Shown here piece by piece: positions 27,890 to 37,112 of a stretch of DNA of 64,000 nt. Where the stretch lies: contig NZ_LPWF01000028.1 in NCBI RefSeq assembly GCF_001723305.1, positions 62,001-126,000 of the forward strand. The letters run 5' to 3'. Numbering within the stretch: position 1 is the first letter of the stretch; each line of letters starts with the position of its first letter. Below the pieces are notes generated by a model. It searched no databases. It was not told the DNA's origin and saw only the letters and a program-made list of their open reading frames with translations. Position numbers and translations under genes: made by a program. This DNA comes from Methyloceanibacter superfactus. Lineage in GTDB: Bacteria; Pseudomonadota; Alphaproteobacteria; Rhizobiales; Methyloligellaceae.

Positions 27890-28000
27890 TGAGCGGTAAG
27901 TTTGCGTTATCCAGTCCTCTGGATCTGAGTGGCCTGTTCCACTCTGTTTGACGCCTCCCTGTTAACTTCCTGAGCCGCCTTTGGCGGCTCTTTTTTTTTT
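27890..28000 (+). ncRNA. Candidate small RNA with three hairpins and anti-Shine-Dalgarno stretch
   Basis: After the DUF1192 stop, the DNA forms three stems in series: ATCCAG/CTGGAT (27909-27914 with 27919-27924), GAGTGG/CCACTC (27927-27932 with 27939-27944) and a perfect terminator stem (27972-27990) with ten T residues. Between stems two and three lies an unpaired CCTCCC (27954-27959), complementary to Shine-Dalgarno sequences. This is the architecture of Hfq-type trans-acting sRNAs of the alphaproteobacteria. The 5' end is a guess. It could instead be the 3' untranslated region of DUF1192. Confidence 0.4.
27972..28000 (+). terminator. Rho-independent terminator with T10 tail
   Basis: Perfect 8-base stem GAGCCGCC/GGCGGCTC (27972-27979 with 27983-27990, loop TTT) followed by ten T residues: the strongest intrinsic terminator in the window. 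It lies 145 bases after the DUF1192 stop, which is far for a simple mRNA end. Confidence 0.93.
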
Positions 28001-28097
28001 GGCCGAATTCGCGCGTTAACCTTTGTTACTCGTACGCGACGACAGAGCTTCCGCATGGCATACTATGCCGCCGGCTCAGGGTGACGGAGTGGGGGCG

Positions 28098-28632
28098 ATG
28101 GCGGGAACATCAAAAAGCGATAACTATGACGGCGTGACGGTCTCGTTCGGCGCGAAGTTCGCGCGTTCGGATCAGTTCAAAACCGTATTCCGTGAAGGCA
28201 TGGCGCTGGTCGAGGCGGCAGCGGCTTATCTCGACGGCGATGGCCGCAAGGAGGCCCGGAAACTCCGGCCGCCGCATTCGCTGGCCTACGCCACGGAGAG
28301 CATGCGCCTCACCACACGGTTAATGCAGCTGGCGTCATGGCTGCTGATCCGCCGCGCGGTCAGCGAAGGTGAGTTACGCCGGAGCAGGCCGTCGAGGAGC
28401 AGCGCAAGATCAAGCTGCCGGCGACGGGGGCCGATCAGCCGACCCGGGACCTCAACGCCCTGCCCGAGCGCCTGCGCGATCTCATCGACCAGAGCGTCAA
28501 GCTCCAGGAGCGGGTCGTCCGTCTCGATCAAATGCTCGATTTGAATCAGCCGCGCCGGCGGGCGACGTCAGCCACCCGCTCAGCTCGCAGCTGTCCCGCT
28601 TGCGGGAAGCCTTCGGCCCGGAGGCCGAATAG
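28098..28632 (+). CDS. DUF1465 family protein (two single-base losses)
   Basis: Cytoplasmic protein of 178 residues, conserved in Hyphomicrobiales next to rpmE. Seen in frame one: VTVSFGAKFARSDQFKTVFR, EGMALVEAAAAYLDGDGRKE and AYATESMRLTTRLMQLASWL. One base is lost near 28373, after which the frame reads LTPEQAVEEQRKIKLPATGA and LPERLRDLIDQSVKLQERVV; a second loss near 28553 leads to the tail APAGDVSHPLSSQLSRLREA. The start ATG 28098 lies after GGAGTGGGGG. Resembles a regulator of the CtrA-linked or phage-shock type in length only; function unknown. Confidence 0.8.
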
Positions 28633-28638
28633 CACCGG

Positions 28639-28860
28639 CTATTTGAGGAAGCCTTCGTATTTCTTATTGAAGCGGCTGACGCGACCGCCGCGGTCGATCA
28701 GGTGCTGCCCGCCGCCGGTCCAGGCCGGGTGGGTCTTGGGATCGATATCGAGCTTCAGCGTGTCACCTTCGGCCCCATAGGTCGAATAGGTGATGAACTC
28801 GGTGCCGTCGGTCATCACCACCTTGATCTGGTGGTAATCCGGATGAATGTCGTTCTTCAT
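28639..28860 (-). CDS. rpmE: 50S ribosomal protein L31
   Basis: Ribosomal protein bL31 of 73 residues. Seen: [47 protein letters not shown] and [13 protein letters not shown]. The two cysteine pairs that bind zinc in type C+ L31 are absent, so this is a zinc-independent (C-minus) form. The stop is 6 bases from the convergent DUF1465 stop; the start is divergent from the ABC exporter gene. Confidence 0.95.
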   Translation of the reverse strand: MKNDIHPDYHQIKVVMTDGTEFITYSTYGAEGDTLKLDIDPKTHPAWTGGGQHLIDRGGRVSRFNKKYEGFLK

Positions 28861-29022
28861 GGCGTTAGCCTTGCAAATCCGCAGGTTTTCAATTGAGCCG
28901 AGCCTATACTGGAACTTGGCGGCCGATACAAGACTGCGCCGGAAAGGCGCGGCTCTGGCCCTTCCCGCCAGGGCCTTCCGCCCCTAAAGTCGGCCAACCG
29001 AAAGAATGACTGGGCATTTCTT

Positions 29023-30887
29023 GTGCAACTCGTAACACCGAATACCGGCGGAGAGTCAAAAGCTGGCGGTCCGCTTCCGTCCGCTAGCGCCGATGGGCCG
29101 GAAACGCTTCCCGGCGAGCCGTTGGAGAAGGGCAGGCGCGTCTCGCTGCGTCCTTTGCTCGGGCTCAAGCCCTATCTTTTCCGTCACAAGACGATGCTCG
29201 CCGCGGCCTTCCTGGCGCTGGTCGTCTCGGCCGCCGCCACGCTGGCGGTGCCGCTGGCCATCCGGCGGATGATCGATCTCGGCTTCTCCGGCATCGAGCC
29301 TGACCTGATCGACACCTATTTCGGCACGCTGCTCGGCGTCGGTATCGTCCTCGCGGTGGCCAGCGCCGCCAGGTTCTATTGCGTGAATTGGCTCGGCGAG
29401 CGCGTGGTGGCCGATATTCGCAGCGATGTGTTCCGGCATCTGACGGGCTTGAGTCCTGCTTTCTACGAGGTGTCGCATTCCGGCGAGATGATGTCGCGGC
29501 TCACCGCCGACACCACCCAGGTCAAGGCCGCCGCCAGCACCGCCATCTCGCAGGCGATCCGCAATGCGCTGATGCTCGTGGGCGCCGCCATTATGATGGT
29601 GGTGACCAGCCCGAAATTGTCGCTGGCCGTGCTCCTTGCCATCCCCTTCATCGTGCTGCCGCTCGTGGCTTACGGACGCTCGGTGCGGGCGCTGTCGCGC
29701 CAGGCGCAAGATACGCTGGCGCATGCGTCGGCTTTCGCGAGCGAGAGCTTGGCGCAGGTGCGGGTGCTCCAGCTCTTCACCCATGAGGATGCGACGGCGG
29801 CGCGATTTGGCGCGGCGGTGGACCGGTCCTTCGAGGCCGCCAAGGCACGGGCGAAGGCGCGCGCCGGTCTGACGGCCATTGCCATCTTCCTCGTCTTCGC
29901 CTCCGTCGTCGGCGTGTTGTGGTATGGCGCCCAGGACGTGCTGTCCGGCGCCATGACCGGCGGCACGCTCGGCCAGTTCGTTCTCTATGCGGTGTTGGCG
30001 GCCGCCGGCGTCGCAGCCTCAGCGAGGTGTGGGGCGAGGTGGCGCAGGCCACGGGCGCGGCCGAGCGGCTGGGCGAACTGCTTTCGGTTTCCTCGGCGAT
30101 CCAATCTCCGGCAAACCCGAAGGCGCTGCCCGAGCCGCCGCGCGGCGAGATCGCCTTCCGCGACGTGTCCTTCACCTATCCCTTGCGTCCCGAAACGAGC
30201 GCGCTCGACCATGTCGACTTCACGGTGAAGCCCGGCGAGCGCGTGGCGCTGGTGGGTCCGTCCGGCGCCGGCAAGACCACGGTCTTCGCCATGCTGCTGC
30301 GCTTCTACGACGCGGACTCCGGCAAGCTGGAGATCGACGGCGTGCCGGTGAACGAGGCCGATCTTCATGCGCTCCGGTCCCGCTTCGCCGTGGTGCCGCA
30401 AGAGACCGCGCTCTTCGCCGATACCGTCGCCGCCAATATCGCCTATGGCGCGGAAGAGGCGAGCCGGGCGGAGATCGAGGAGGCGGCCAAGGCAGCCTTC
30501 GCCCACGACTTCATCGTGGCGCTACCGCAAGGCTACGACACGGTGCTCGGCGAGGGCGGCGTCACGCTGTCCGGCGGGTCAGCGCCAGCGCATCGCCATC
30601 GCGCGGCGGTATTGCGCAACGCGCCGATCCTGCTGCTCGACGAGGCGACGAGCGCGCTCGACGCCAGCAGCGAGACGCTGGTGCAGAAAGCGCTCGACAA
30701 GGTGATGGAGGGGCGCACGACGCTCGTCATCGCTCACCGGCTGTCCACCGTCGTCGGCGCCGACCGCATCCTGGTGTTCGATCACGGACATCTGGCGGAG
30801 GAGGGGACGCATCAGACGTTGCTGCGCAAAGGCGGCATCTATGCGCGTCTCGCCGAACTTCAGTTCGCCCCCGACGCGGCAGAGTAG
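29023..30887 (+). CDS. ABC exporter, fused permease and ATPase (MsbA-like; three indels)
   Basis: Half-transporter that works as a homodimer in the inner membrane; likely lipid or drug export. Seen: six membrane helices in residues 50-330, coupling-helix region SHSGEMMSRLTADTTQVKAA, Walker A GPSGAGKTT, Q-loop VVPQETALFADT, Walker B ILLLDEATSALD, H-loop VIAHRLSTV. One base is lost near 30017 (joining GVASLSEVWGEV); an extra T at 30579 and a lost G near 30606 scramble the signature, which restored reads LSGGQRQRIAIARAV. Corrected length 621. The GTG start at 29023 is uncertain. The same gene order (DUF1465-rpmE-exporter) is typical of the order. Confidence 0.9.
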
Positions 30888-30889
30888 CG

Positions 30890-31918
30890 CTAGCGTTCCG
30901 TCAGCTTCAGTTCGATGCGGCGGTTCCTGGCCATCGCGGCGTCGGTGGTCGCCGCATCGATGGGCTGGAACTCGCCGAAGCCCGCGGCCACGAGATGCTC
31001 GGGCGCAATGCCCTGGCTCATCAGATAACGCACCACCGAGATGGCCCGCGCGCTCGACAGCTCCCAGTTCGACGGAAACTCCACCGTGGCGATCGGCGTG
31101 ATGTCGGTGTGGCCGTCGACGCGCATCACCCAGGGGATATCGGCGGGGATGTTGCCTTCGATCTCGTGTAGCGCATTGGCGAGCTTGTCGAGCTGGAAGG
31201 TGGCCTCCGGCTTGAGATCGGCGGAGCCGCGATCGAACAGCACGTCGGAGGGAAACACGAAGCGGTCGCCGACGATCTTGAAGTCCTGCCGGCTGCCCAG
31301 TGCCGCGCGCAGTTTGCCGAAGAAATCGGAGCGGTACTGGGCGAGCTCCTTGACCTTCTTGGCCAGCGCCACGTTCAGCCTTTGGCCGAGATCGGCGATC
31401 TTCGCCTGACTCTCCTTGTCCTTGGCCTCGGTGGCCTCCAGCGCTTCATTGAGGGCGGCAAGCTGAAGCCGCAAGGCGGCAAGCTGCTGGTTGAGGAGCT
31501 CGACCTTGGCCAGAGCGTCATTGGTGATCTTGCGTTGGTTGTCCAGCTTGGTGCCGAGCGCCGCGGCGCGATCCTCGGCACTGTCGGTCTGGCCGGTGGC
31601 GGCGCCGAGCAGGCCGGTGAGGCGCTCCGTCTCCTTGGTCTTGTCGAGCAGGGTGGCTTGCAGCGCGGCGAGGTTGTCTTCCGCCGAGGACTTCTGCGAG
31701 CGCTCCAGCGCCAACAGCTCGGTCAGTTCCGAAAGCTGGCGGTTGAGCCGCGACAGCATGGTGTCCTTGCCGCTGGCGGCCTGGGTGATGATGTAGTTGG
31801 TGACCATGAACATGGCCATGAGGAAGATCACCACCAGAAGCAAGGTGGAGAGCATGTCGACGAAGCCCGGCCAGTAATTCGGCTCGTAACGCCGCCGCCG
31901 GGCGCGTGCCAAGGCCAT
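30890..31918 (-). CDS. OmpA/MotB-like peptidoglycan-binding protein with coiled coil
   Basis: Inner-membrane anchored periplasmic protein of 342 residues. Seen: basic N-terminus RARRRRYEPNYWPGFVDMLS, in which the aspartate at the start of the helix matches the ion-carrying position of MotB/ExbD/TolR; helix at about 20-42 (LLLVVIFLMAMFMV); a long coiled coil at about 55-205; and an OmpA-like domain with FDRGSADLKPEA, VDGHTDITPI, ELSSARAISVVRYL and RNRRIELKL. It lies two bases downstream of the MotA-like gene, so they are translationally coupled and form a stator-type pair. No flagellar genes are near. Confidence 0.88.
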   Translation of the reverse strand: MALARARRRRYEPNYWPGFVDMLSTLLLVVIFLMAMFMVTNYIITQAASGKDTMLSRLNRQLSELTELLALERSQKSSAEDNLAALQATLLDKTKETERLTGLLGAATGQTDSAEDRAAALGTKLDNQRKITNDALAKVELLNQQLAALRLQLAALNEALEATEAKDKESQAKIADLGQRLNVALAKKVKELAQYRSDFFGKLRAALGSRQDFKIVGDRFVFPSDVLFDRGSADLKPEATFQLDKLANALHEIEGNIPADIPWVMRVDGHTDITPIATVEFPSNWELSSARAISVVRYLMSQGIAPEHLVAAGFGEFQPIDAATTDAAMARNRRIELKLTER

Positions 31919-31920
31919 GG

Positions 31921-32949
31921 CTAGCTCCGCTCTCCGCCGGCGGGCACTTTAGGCTTGCCGGTGATCTGGCGCAGCACCGCGGCGAGTTCCTGCTGCTGCT
32001 GGGACTGCTCGTCGGCCCATTCGCGCACGACCTTCTGCTCGGCGCGCATCTGCCGGATCAGCTTGTCGACGCCTTGGGCGAGATCCTTTACCGCGTCGCC
32101 GGTGTTGTCGTTGAGGATGCGCAGCTCGACCTTCTCGTTGAGGTCGGTGAGCGAGCGCTGCATGTCGAGCAGGGCGAAGCGCAGCTGCGGCGATACGTTG
32201 GCGGCGCCGGCTGTATCGGCCGATTGCAACTCGGTGATGTTGGAGAGCCAGTCCTCGAGCTCGTTATAGAAGCGGCTCTGGGCGTGGCCCGCTTGCAGAT
32301 CGAGAAAGCCCAAGATCAGCGAGCCGGCCAAACCGAACAGGGAGCTTGAGAAGGCGATACCCATGCCGCTCAAGGGGCCGGCGAGGCCTTCCTTCAGCTG
32401 ATCGAACAGCATCACGTTCTCGCCACCGGTGGTGTCCAGCGCCGCGATCGTGTTGCCGACGGAGCTCACGGTCTGGAGCAAGCCCCAGAAGGTGCCGAGC
32501 AGACCGAGGAAGACGAGAAGGCCGACGAGGTAGCGCGTCGTCTCGCGCTGCTCGTCGAGGCGCGAGGCCACCGAATCCAGTAGGGTCCGGGTAGAGCCTG
32601 TCGCCAGGGATAGATGGCCGGTGCGGTCGCGCAGCATGGTGGCCATGGGCGCCAGCAGAACCGGCTGCTTGTCGACGGTGAGGCCGGGGTCGGAGATGCG
32701 GAAATTATTGACCCAGTGAATTTCCGGATAGAGCCGCAGCACCTGGCGGAAGGCATAGACGACGCCGACCAGGAGCACGCCGATGATCAGCGCGTTCAGG
32801 CCCGGATTGGCCATGAAGCTGCGCCGGAGCTGTGCGGTCTGCCCGTCGAGGATGATGGCCAGCAACACCGCCAGCACCAGGAACAGCGTCATGCGCCAGA
32901 GAAAGACCTGCGGGCGCGTGAGCTTCGTCTTGTACTGCTTGGGTGCCAT
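31921..32949 (-). CDS. MotA/TolQ/ExbB-like proton-channel protein
   Basis: Inner-membrane protein of 342 residues, first gene of the pair. Seen: helices at about 17-37 and 48-68, a cytoplasmic loop with DRTGHLSLATGSTRTLLDS, then the MotA/ExbB core helices at about 142-168 (LVGLLVFLGLLGTFWGLLQT) and 195-225 (LSGMGIAFSSSLFGLAGSLI), and a 110-residue helical cytoplasmic tail. The GTFWG and LSGMGIAFSSSLFG motifs are the signature of the proton-channel family. Likely uses the proton motive force to drive its OmpA-domain partner. ZorA of Zorya is similar in plan, but no zorCD/E genes are present. Confidence 0.88.
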   Translation of the reverse strand: MAPKQYKTKLTRPQVFLWRMTLFLVLAVLLAIILDGQTAQLRRSFMANPGLNALIIGVLLVGVVYAFRQVLRLYPEIHWVNNFRISDPGLTVDKQPVLLAPMATMLRDRTGHLSLATGSTRTLLDSVASRLDEQRETTRYLVGLLVFLGLLGTFWGLLQTVSSVGNTIAALDTTGGENVMLFDQLKEGLAGPLSGMGIAFSSSLFGLAGSLILGFLDLQAGHAQSRFYNELEDWLSNITELQSADTAGAANVSPQLRFALLDMQRSLTDLNEKVELRILNDNTGDAVKDLAQGVDKLIRQMRAEQKVVREWADEQSQQQQELAAVLRQITGKPKVPAGGERS

Positions 32950-33096
32950 CTTGTGCCGCTGTTCGATCGAGGGTCTTCGCGCGAAAGATTAGCCGATTAG
33001 TTTGACGGGCAAAACGGCAACCTCAGGGCGGACAAGTTCTTATTTGCACGCTGGATTGTTTGTTTTGCGACGGTGCAGCCTACTGCGTCCGCGCGT

Positions 33097-33939
33097 CTAT
33101 TTGGTCAGCGCCGGCTTGGCCGCGGCCGTGGGCGGGGCGTCGCTCGCCCCAGCAGCCTTCAACAGTTTCAACAGCTTGGCCTGAATCGTCTCGTTGCCGG
33201 CGATGATGCCACCCTGCGCCAGCATGTTCTCCTTGCCGTCGCCGTCGCACACATAAGCGCCCGCCTCCCGCAGGATGACGATGCCGGCGGCGATGTCCCA
33301 GGCGCGCAGACCGCGCTCCCAGAAGCCGTCGAAGCGGCCGGCCGCGGTCCAGGCGAGGTCGAGAGCGGCCGAGCCCGTGCGCCTGATGCCGGCCGAAGCC
33401 GCCATGACCGCGCGCAGTTCCTTGAGAAACAGATCGTGGCCCGGCCTGCCGGTATGGGGAATGCCGGTGCCGATCACGGACGTGGCGAGCTCGGAGCGCG
33501 CCGCCACGCGCAGACGGCGGGCGGTCGTTGAGATAGCGCCCTTGCCCTTCTCGGCGGTGAAGGTTTCGTCGGTGGCGGGGTTATAGACGAGGCCCGCCAC
33601 CATCTCGCCGTCGCGCTCCAGGCCGATGGACACGGCGAAGAGGGGAATGCCATGCAGAAAGTTGGTGGTGCCGTCGAGCGGATCGACGATCCAGCGATGG
33701 GTCGCGTCGTCGCCTTTGATCTCGCCGCGCTCTTCCATGAGCAGCCCGTAGCCGGGACGGGCGCGGCTGAGCTCGGCGTAGAGGATCTCCTCGGCGCGGT
33801 GGTCGGCGGCGCTGACGAAATTGGCCGGCCCCTTGAGCGAGACCTGCAAGGCTTCCACCTCGCCGAAGTCGCGCGCGAGGCTGCGTCCCGCCTTGCGGGC
33901 GGCGGTGACCATGACGTTCATCAGCGCTGATGCGGGCAT
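33097..33939 (-). CDS. suhB: Inositol-1-monophosphatase family protein (SuhB-like)
   Basis: Mg-dependent, Li-sensitive phosphatase fold, 280 residues, cytoplasm. Seen: ARKAGRSLARDFGEVE at the start, NFVSAADHRAEE, metal-binding glutamate in LLMEERGEI, motif WIVDPLDGTTNFLHGIPLF, and the second metal site in RAWDIAAGIVILREAGA. The Lys/Ala-rich tail is not part of the fold. It is 3 bases downstream of efp on the same strand, an order seen in other members of this lineage. Acts on inositol phosphate or related sugar phosphates; SuhB also has an rRNA-processing role in E. coli. Confidence 0.9.
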   Translation of the reverse strand: MPASALMNVMVTAARKAGRSLARDFGEVEALQVSLKGPANFVSAADHRAEEILYAELSRARPGYGLLMEERGEIKGDDATHRWIVDPLDGTTNFLHGIPLFAVSIGLERDGEMVAGLVYNPATDETFTAEKGKGAISTTARRLRVAARSELATSVIGTGIPHTGRPGHDLFLKELRAVMAASAGIRRTGSAALDLAWTAAGRFDGFWERGLRAWDIAAGIVILREAGAYVCDGDGKENMLAQGGIIAGNETIQAKLLKLLKAAGASDAPPTAAAKPALTK

Positions 33940-33942
33940 CGG

Positions 33943-34506
33943 CTACTCGGCGCGCTTGACGTAAGTGACCTCGTTGGTGTCGACCACGATCCGCTCGCCG
34001 GACTCGACAAAGGGCGGCACCATGACGCGAACGCCGTTCTCGAGCATGGCGGGCTTGTAGGACGAGGCCGCGGTCTGCCCCTTCACCACGGGATCGGCTT
34101 CGACCACTTTGAGCGTGACCTGGTCGGGCAATGCCACGCCGAGCGGGACGCCTTCGTAGCTCTCCACCGTCACCATCATGCCGTCCTGGAGGAAAGCCGA
34201 GCGGTCTTCCAGCAGATCGCGCGCGATCTGGATCTGGTCGTAGGTCTCGGTGTCCATGAAGGTGAGCATGTCGCCCTCGGCAAAGAGGAACTGATAGTCG
34301 TTCTGCTCGAGCCGCACGCGCTCAACGGTCTCCGAGGACCGGAAGCGCTCATTGAGCTTGGTGCCGTCGATGACGTTTTTCAGCTCCACCTGGGCGTAAG
34401 CGGGCCCTTTGCCTGGCTTCACGGCTTGCGTCTTCACCGCGAGCCAAAGGCTGCCCTTATGCTCGACCACGTTGCCGGGCCTGATCTCGTTGCCGTTGAT
34501 CTTCAT
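33943..34506 (-). CDS. efp: Elongation factor P
   Basis: Translation factor that rescues ribosomes stalled at polyproline, 187 residues. Seen: [20 protein letters not shown], the modification loop with lysine in [16 protein letters not shown] (K33, lysylation type), and domains II-III with [20 protein letters not shown] and [19 protein letters not shown] lies 5 bases before ATG 34506. The open frame extends upstream to 34782 without conservation. It leads a two-gene unit with suhB. No epmA or epmB is visible in the window. Confidence 0.96.
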   Translation of the reverse strand: MKINGNEIRPGNVVEHKGSLWLAVKTQAVKPGKGPAYAQVELKNVIDGTKLNERFRSSETVERVRLEQNDYQFLFAEGDMLTFMDTETYDQIQIARDLLEDRSAFLQDGMMVTVESYEGVPLGVALPDQVTLKVVEADPVVKGQTAASSYKPAMLENGVRVMVPPFVESGERIVVDTNEVTYVKRAE

Positions 34507-34600
34507 GGAATTCCTTGGGGTGAAATGGGTCGCAGCCTTTAAGACGTGGCCCCAAGCCCCTGTCAAGGCGAACCGCAAGAGAAGCGGGATGCGGAACCCG

Positions 34601-35514
34601 CTATTCGGTGAGCCGTCCGGCGGACCACGCGTCCACGGCCCGCTCGGCCTCGATGCGCTGCTCCTTGGTGAGCTTGGCCAGCATGATGTCCAGCGAGAAG
34701 TCGCTGACGCCGGCGTCACGGGCGAGAAGATGCCATTTGGCGGCCTGGACGAGGTCGGTATCGAAGACCACGCCGTTGGCATAAAGGCGCGCCAGCCGGT
34801 TCTGCGCCACGGGGTTGCCTTGCTCGGCGGCCAGCCGGAAGAGCTGGGCGGCGCGCTTCGGGTCCGGCTCCACGCCGGTGCCCTTGAACAGCATCACGCC
34901 GTATTCGACCTGGGCCGCGGACAAGCCGGCATCCGCCGCCTTGCCGGTCCATTCGGCCGCTTTCGCCTTGTCGATGGGGACGCCGCGGCCGAACTGATAA
35001 AAGGCGCCGAGATCGTATTGCGCCTGCGCGTTGCCTTGGGCCGCCGCCTTCTGCATCCACTCGGCCGCCTTGGCCTCGTCCATGGGCCGGCCCCGGCCAT
35101 TGACGTAGAGCAGGGCGAGATTGTATTGCGCCGCGGCATTGCCGGCCTCCGCGGCATGGGTGAACAGATCGCCGGCGATGCGAAGGTCTTTCCTCACGCC
35201 GCGGCCTTCGGCGACCAAAAGTCCAAGCGAGAACTGTGCGTTGGTGTCGCCGAGATCGGCCGCCTTGGCATAGGCGTCTGCCGCCTTGGCGTAATCCTGC
35301 GGCACGCCGAGACCTTCCAAATAGATCTCGCCCATGAGGGTGTAGGCTTCTTTCGAGCCGTCCTGCGCCTCTTTCTCGGCGAGCTTCAGCGCGGTCAGAT
35401 ATTTGCCCTCGGCATAGGCCGCGTAGACTCGTTTTCCTTGGCAAGCGCATCGGTGCCGGCGGCAAACAGCCCGGCCCCGGCTAGCAACGCCAGCACTACG
35501 GCCAGACCCTTCAC
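34601..35514 (-). CDS. Exported Sel1-repeat protein (one single-base loss)
   Basis: Periplasmic repeat protein, 304 residues when corrected. Seen: signal peptide [20 protein letters not shown] with ALAKE after it; then at least six Sel1-like repeats of about 36 residues ([120 protein letters not shown]). One base is lost near 35428, between the signal peptide and the repeats. GTG 35514 is the start, after AGGAG, overlapping the stop of the upstream ThiE-like gene (GTGA). Such proteins scaffold envelope or secretion complexes. Confidence 0.85.
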
Positions 35515-36137
35515 GCGGCGCTCCTGACGCGGCCGATGGCGCTGTCGATGTCGGCGAGCTGAGCGGCGCGGTCGTCCTGCCAAATGGCCTTGGACGGCGC
35601 CACGAAATCCGCGCCGAGGGCGGCAAACCGGGCGGCCAGCTCGGGATCGTCCACATTCCAGGCGATGCAGGGCACCACGAAAATCTCCGACCACCAGGAC
35701 ATAAGCTCCGCACACTGATCGACGGCGTCGGCCTCCGTGCTCTCCGCTGCGAAGGCGACATAGTCGGCGCCGAGCTCGGCAAGGCGCATGGCCTCGTCCC
35801 GGTTCGGGCCGCAAGCCACTCCAATATTTGCGCTTTCGCCGAGGCGGGCGCGGGCGGCGGCATAGACGTCGGTGTCGGCGGCGAGATGAACGCCGTCGGC
35901 GCCAAGGCGCTCGGCCATGGCGATATCGCCGTCGATGAGGCAGGCGATGCCCGCCGCCTGCACGAGATCGATGACGCGGTCGGCCTCAAGATCGTCCGAC
36001 GGCTGATCGTCGTGGCAAAGCAAGACGCAGGCCGTCGAGGTGTTCGCCATGGCTTGCGCGAGCTGGGTTTCGAGCTTCGCGGTCAAGGGCGCTGGAACTT
36101 GTAGGTACAGGCGGCAGTTAGGCTTGGCGTCAGCCAT
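35511..36137 (-). CDS. Thiamine phosphate synthase-like (ThiE/TenI) protein
   Basis: TIM-barrel protein of 208 residues of the ThiE/TenI family. Seen: CRLYLQVPAPLTAKLETQLA, IACLIDGDIAMAERLGADGV followed by HLAADTD (the GVHL phosphate-binding signature), IGVACGPNRDEAMRLAELGA followed by DYVAF. Some substrate residues of true ThiE (for example the GPxxxTxTK loop) are not recognisable, so thiamine synthesis is unproven; a divergent paralogue is likely. It is translationally coupled to the Sel1 gene downstream. ATG 36137 is chosen; a longer start at 36197 is non-conserved. Confidence 0.75.
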   Translation of the reverse strand: MADAKPNCRLYLQVPAPLTAKLETQLAQAMANTSTACVLLCHDDQPSDDLEADRVIDLVQAAGIACLIDGDIAMAERLGADGVHLAADTDVYAAARARLGESANIGVACGPNRDEAMRLAELGADYVAFAAESTEADAVDQCAELMSWWSEIFVVPCIAWNVDDPELAARFAALGADFVAPSKAIWQDDRAAQLADIDSAIGRVRSAA

Positions 36138-36374
36138 GATCGGGGGGTTCCCACGGCGACTTCGTATTGACGGGACGTTAACAAGGTCCCGTCTCAAATC
36201 ACACGCCTCGCGCCGCTGTCAATCATCGGGGACATGCCCCGAGAAGAGGGTTGTCGAGAGGTCGTTGAAGGTCGAACATGGGGTCACCACATTGTCGCCA
36301 GGCTGCTGATTCCAACGGCGAGTGAGTGCCTGTGAAAATGAAATGGCGGCGCTAGGCGGGGAGGGGCGAGCGCA
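36138..36374. promoter_or_regulatory. Divergent promoter region of the ThiE-like and DUF4164 genes
   Basis: A 237-base spacer between two divergent transcription units. It must hold both promoters; I see no convincing -35/-10 pair or operator. Long antisense frames across it are shadows. Confidence 0.4.
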
Positions 36375-36665
36375 ATGACTCAACCGAAGGCTCTGCAACA
36401 GGCAACCGAGCGGCTCGATGCGGCGGTTGAGGCGCTTGATAGCCGTTTGCAGCATGTGTTTGCGGAAAGCGATGGCGACGTTTCCGTCGCGGCCCTTAAA
36501 GAGGAAATCCGATTTCTGACCGATGAGCGTGACCAGCTCCTCATCGATCTCGAGGCCGAGCGCAGTCGCGTGAGGCGCTTGAAGGCTGCTAATGATGAGG
36601 TCTCCGGCCGGCTCGACACCGTGCTCGGAACGCTCAAGGACATGATGCCGGCGATGCCGGGCTAA
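36375..36665 (+). CDS. DUF4164 family coiled-coil protein
   Basis: Small cytoplasmic protein of 96 residues. Seen: two helices with heptad character (ATERLDAAVEALDSRLQHVF, EIRFLTDERDQLLIDLEAER) and a basic SRVRRLKAANDEVSGRLDTV. DUF4164 genes are found directly before zapA in Hyphomicrobiales; here the gap is 25 bases. A role in division with ZapA is inferred from this constant position. The ATG follows GGGGAGGGGCGAGCGC. Confidence 0.85.
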   Translation: MTQPKALQQATERLDAAVEALDSRLQHVFAESDGDVSVAALKEEIRFLTDERDQLLIDLEAERSRVRRLKAANDEVSGRLDTVLGTLKDMMPAMPG

Positions 36666-36690
36666 ATCCGCCACGCGGGGAATTGTTGTC

Positions 36691-37079
36691 ATGGGACAGG
36701 TTAGTGTCGCTCTAAATGGACGCAACTATCGGCTGGAATGCAGCGAGGGCGAAGAAGCCCACCTGATCGAGCTCGCCGAATATCTCGGTTCTCATGTCGA
36801 CACGATGAGGCGGAAATTCGGCCAAGTGGGCGATGATCGGCTGATCTTGATGGCGTCGCTGGTAATGGGCGATGAGTTATGGGAGTTGCGTGGCCAGATC
36901 GAAGAGCTGAAGACGTCGCTCGCCGAGGCGCGCCGGGACAGGTCGGCGGCCGAGGAAGCCACCAGGATGCTCCAGGACGAATTGGCCGAGCGGGTCAGTG
37001 CCACCGCCGACCGGATTGAACGGCTCAATGCCCAGATCATGCGGGGCGCGCGCCGGAGGATGCGGCCAACCGCCGCTAG
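36691..37079 (+). CDS. zapA: Cell division protein ZapA (one single-base loss)
   Basis: Ring-associated protein that bundles FtsZ, cytoplasm. Seen: GQVSVALNGRNYRLECSEGE, HLIELAEYLGSHVDTMRRKF, DRLILMASLVMGDELWELRG, then a coiled-coil tail. As given the frame runs on into the downstream RNA gene to 37137; one C is lost near 37052, and restored it reads RGARPEDAANRR with a TAG at 37077-37079, which gives the expected end and 129 residues. The 6S RNA promoter lies just after this stop. Confidence 0.9.
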
Positions 37080-37112
37080 TCGTTCTATAAATTACTTTCG
37101 TTATAGTCCGCC

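Noticed and set aside
30890-32949. Zorya-type defence system (zorAB)
   Set aside because: Only the channel-like pair is present; no zorC, zorD or zorE, and neighbours are housekeeping genes. The cytoplasmic tail is much shorter than that of ZorA.
36219-36725. 168-residue minus-strand frame
   Set aside because: Antisense of DUF4164 and the start of zapA, with no family features.
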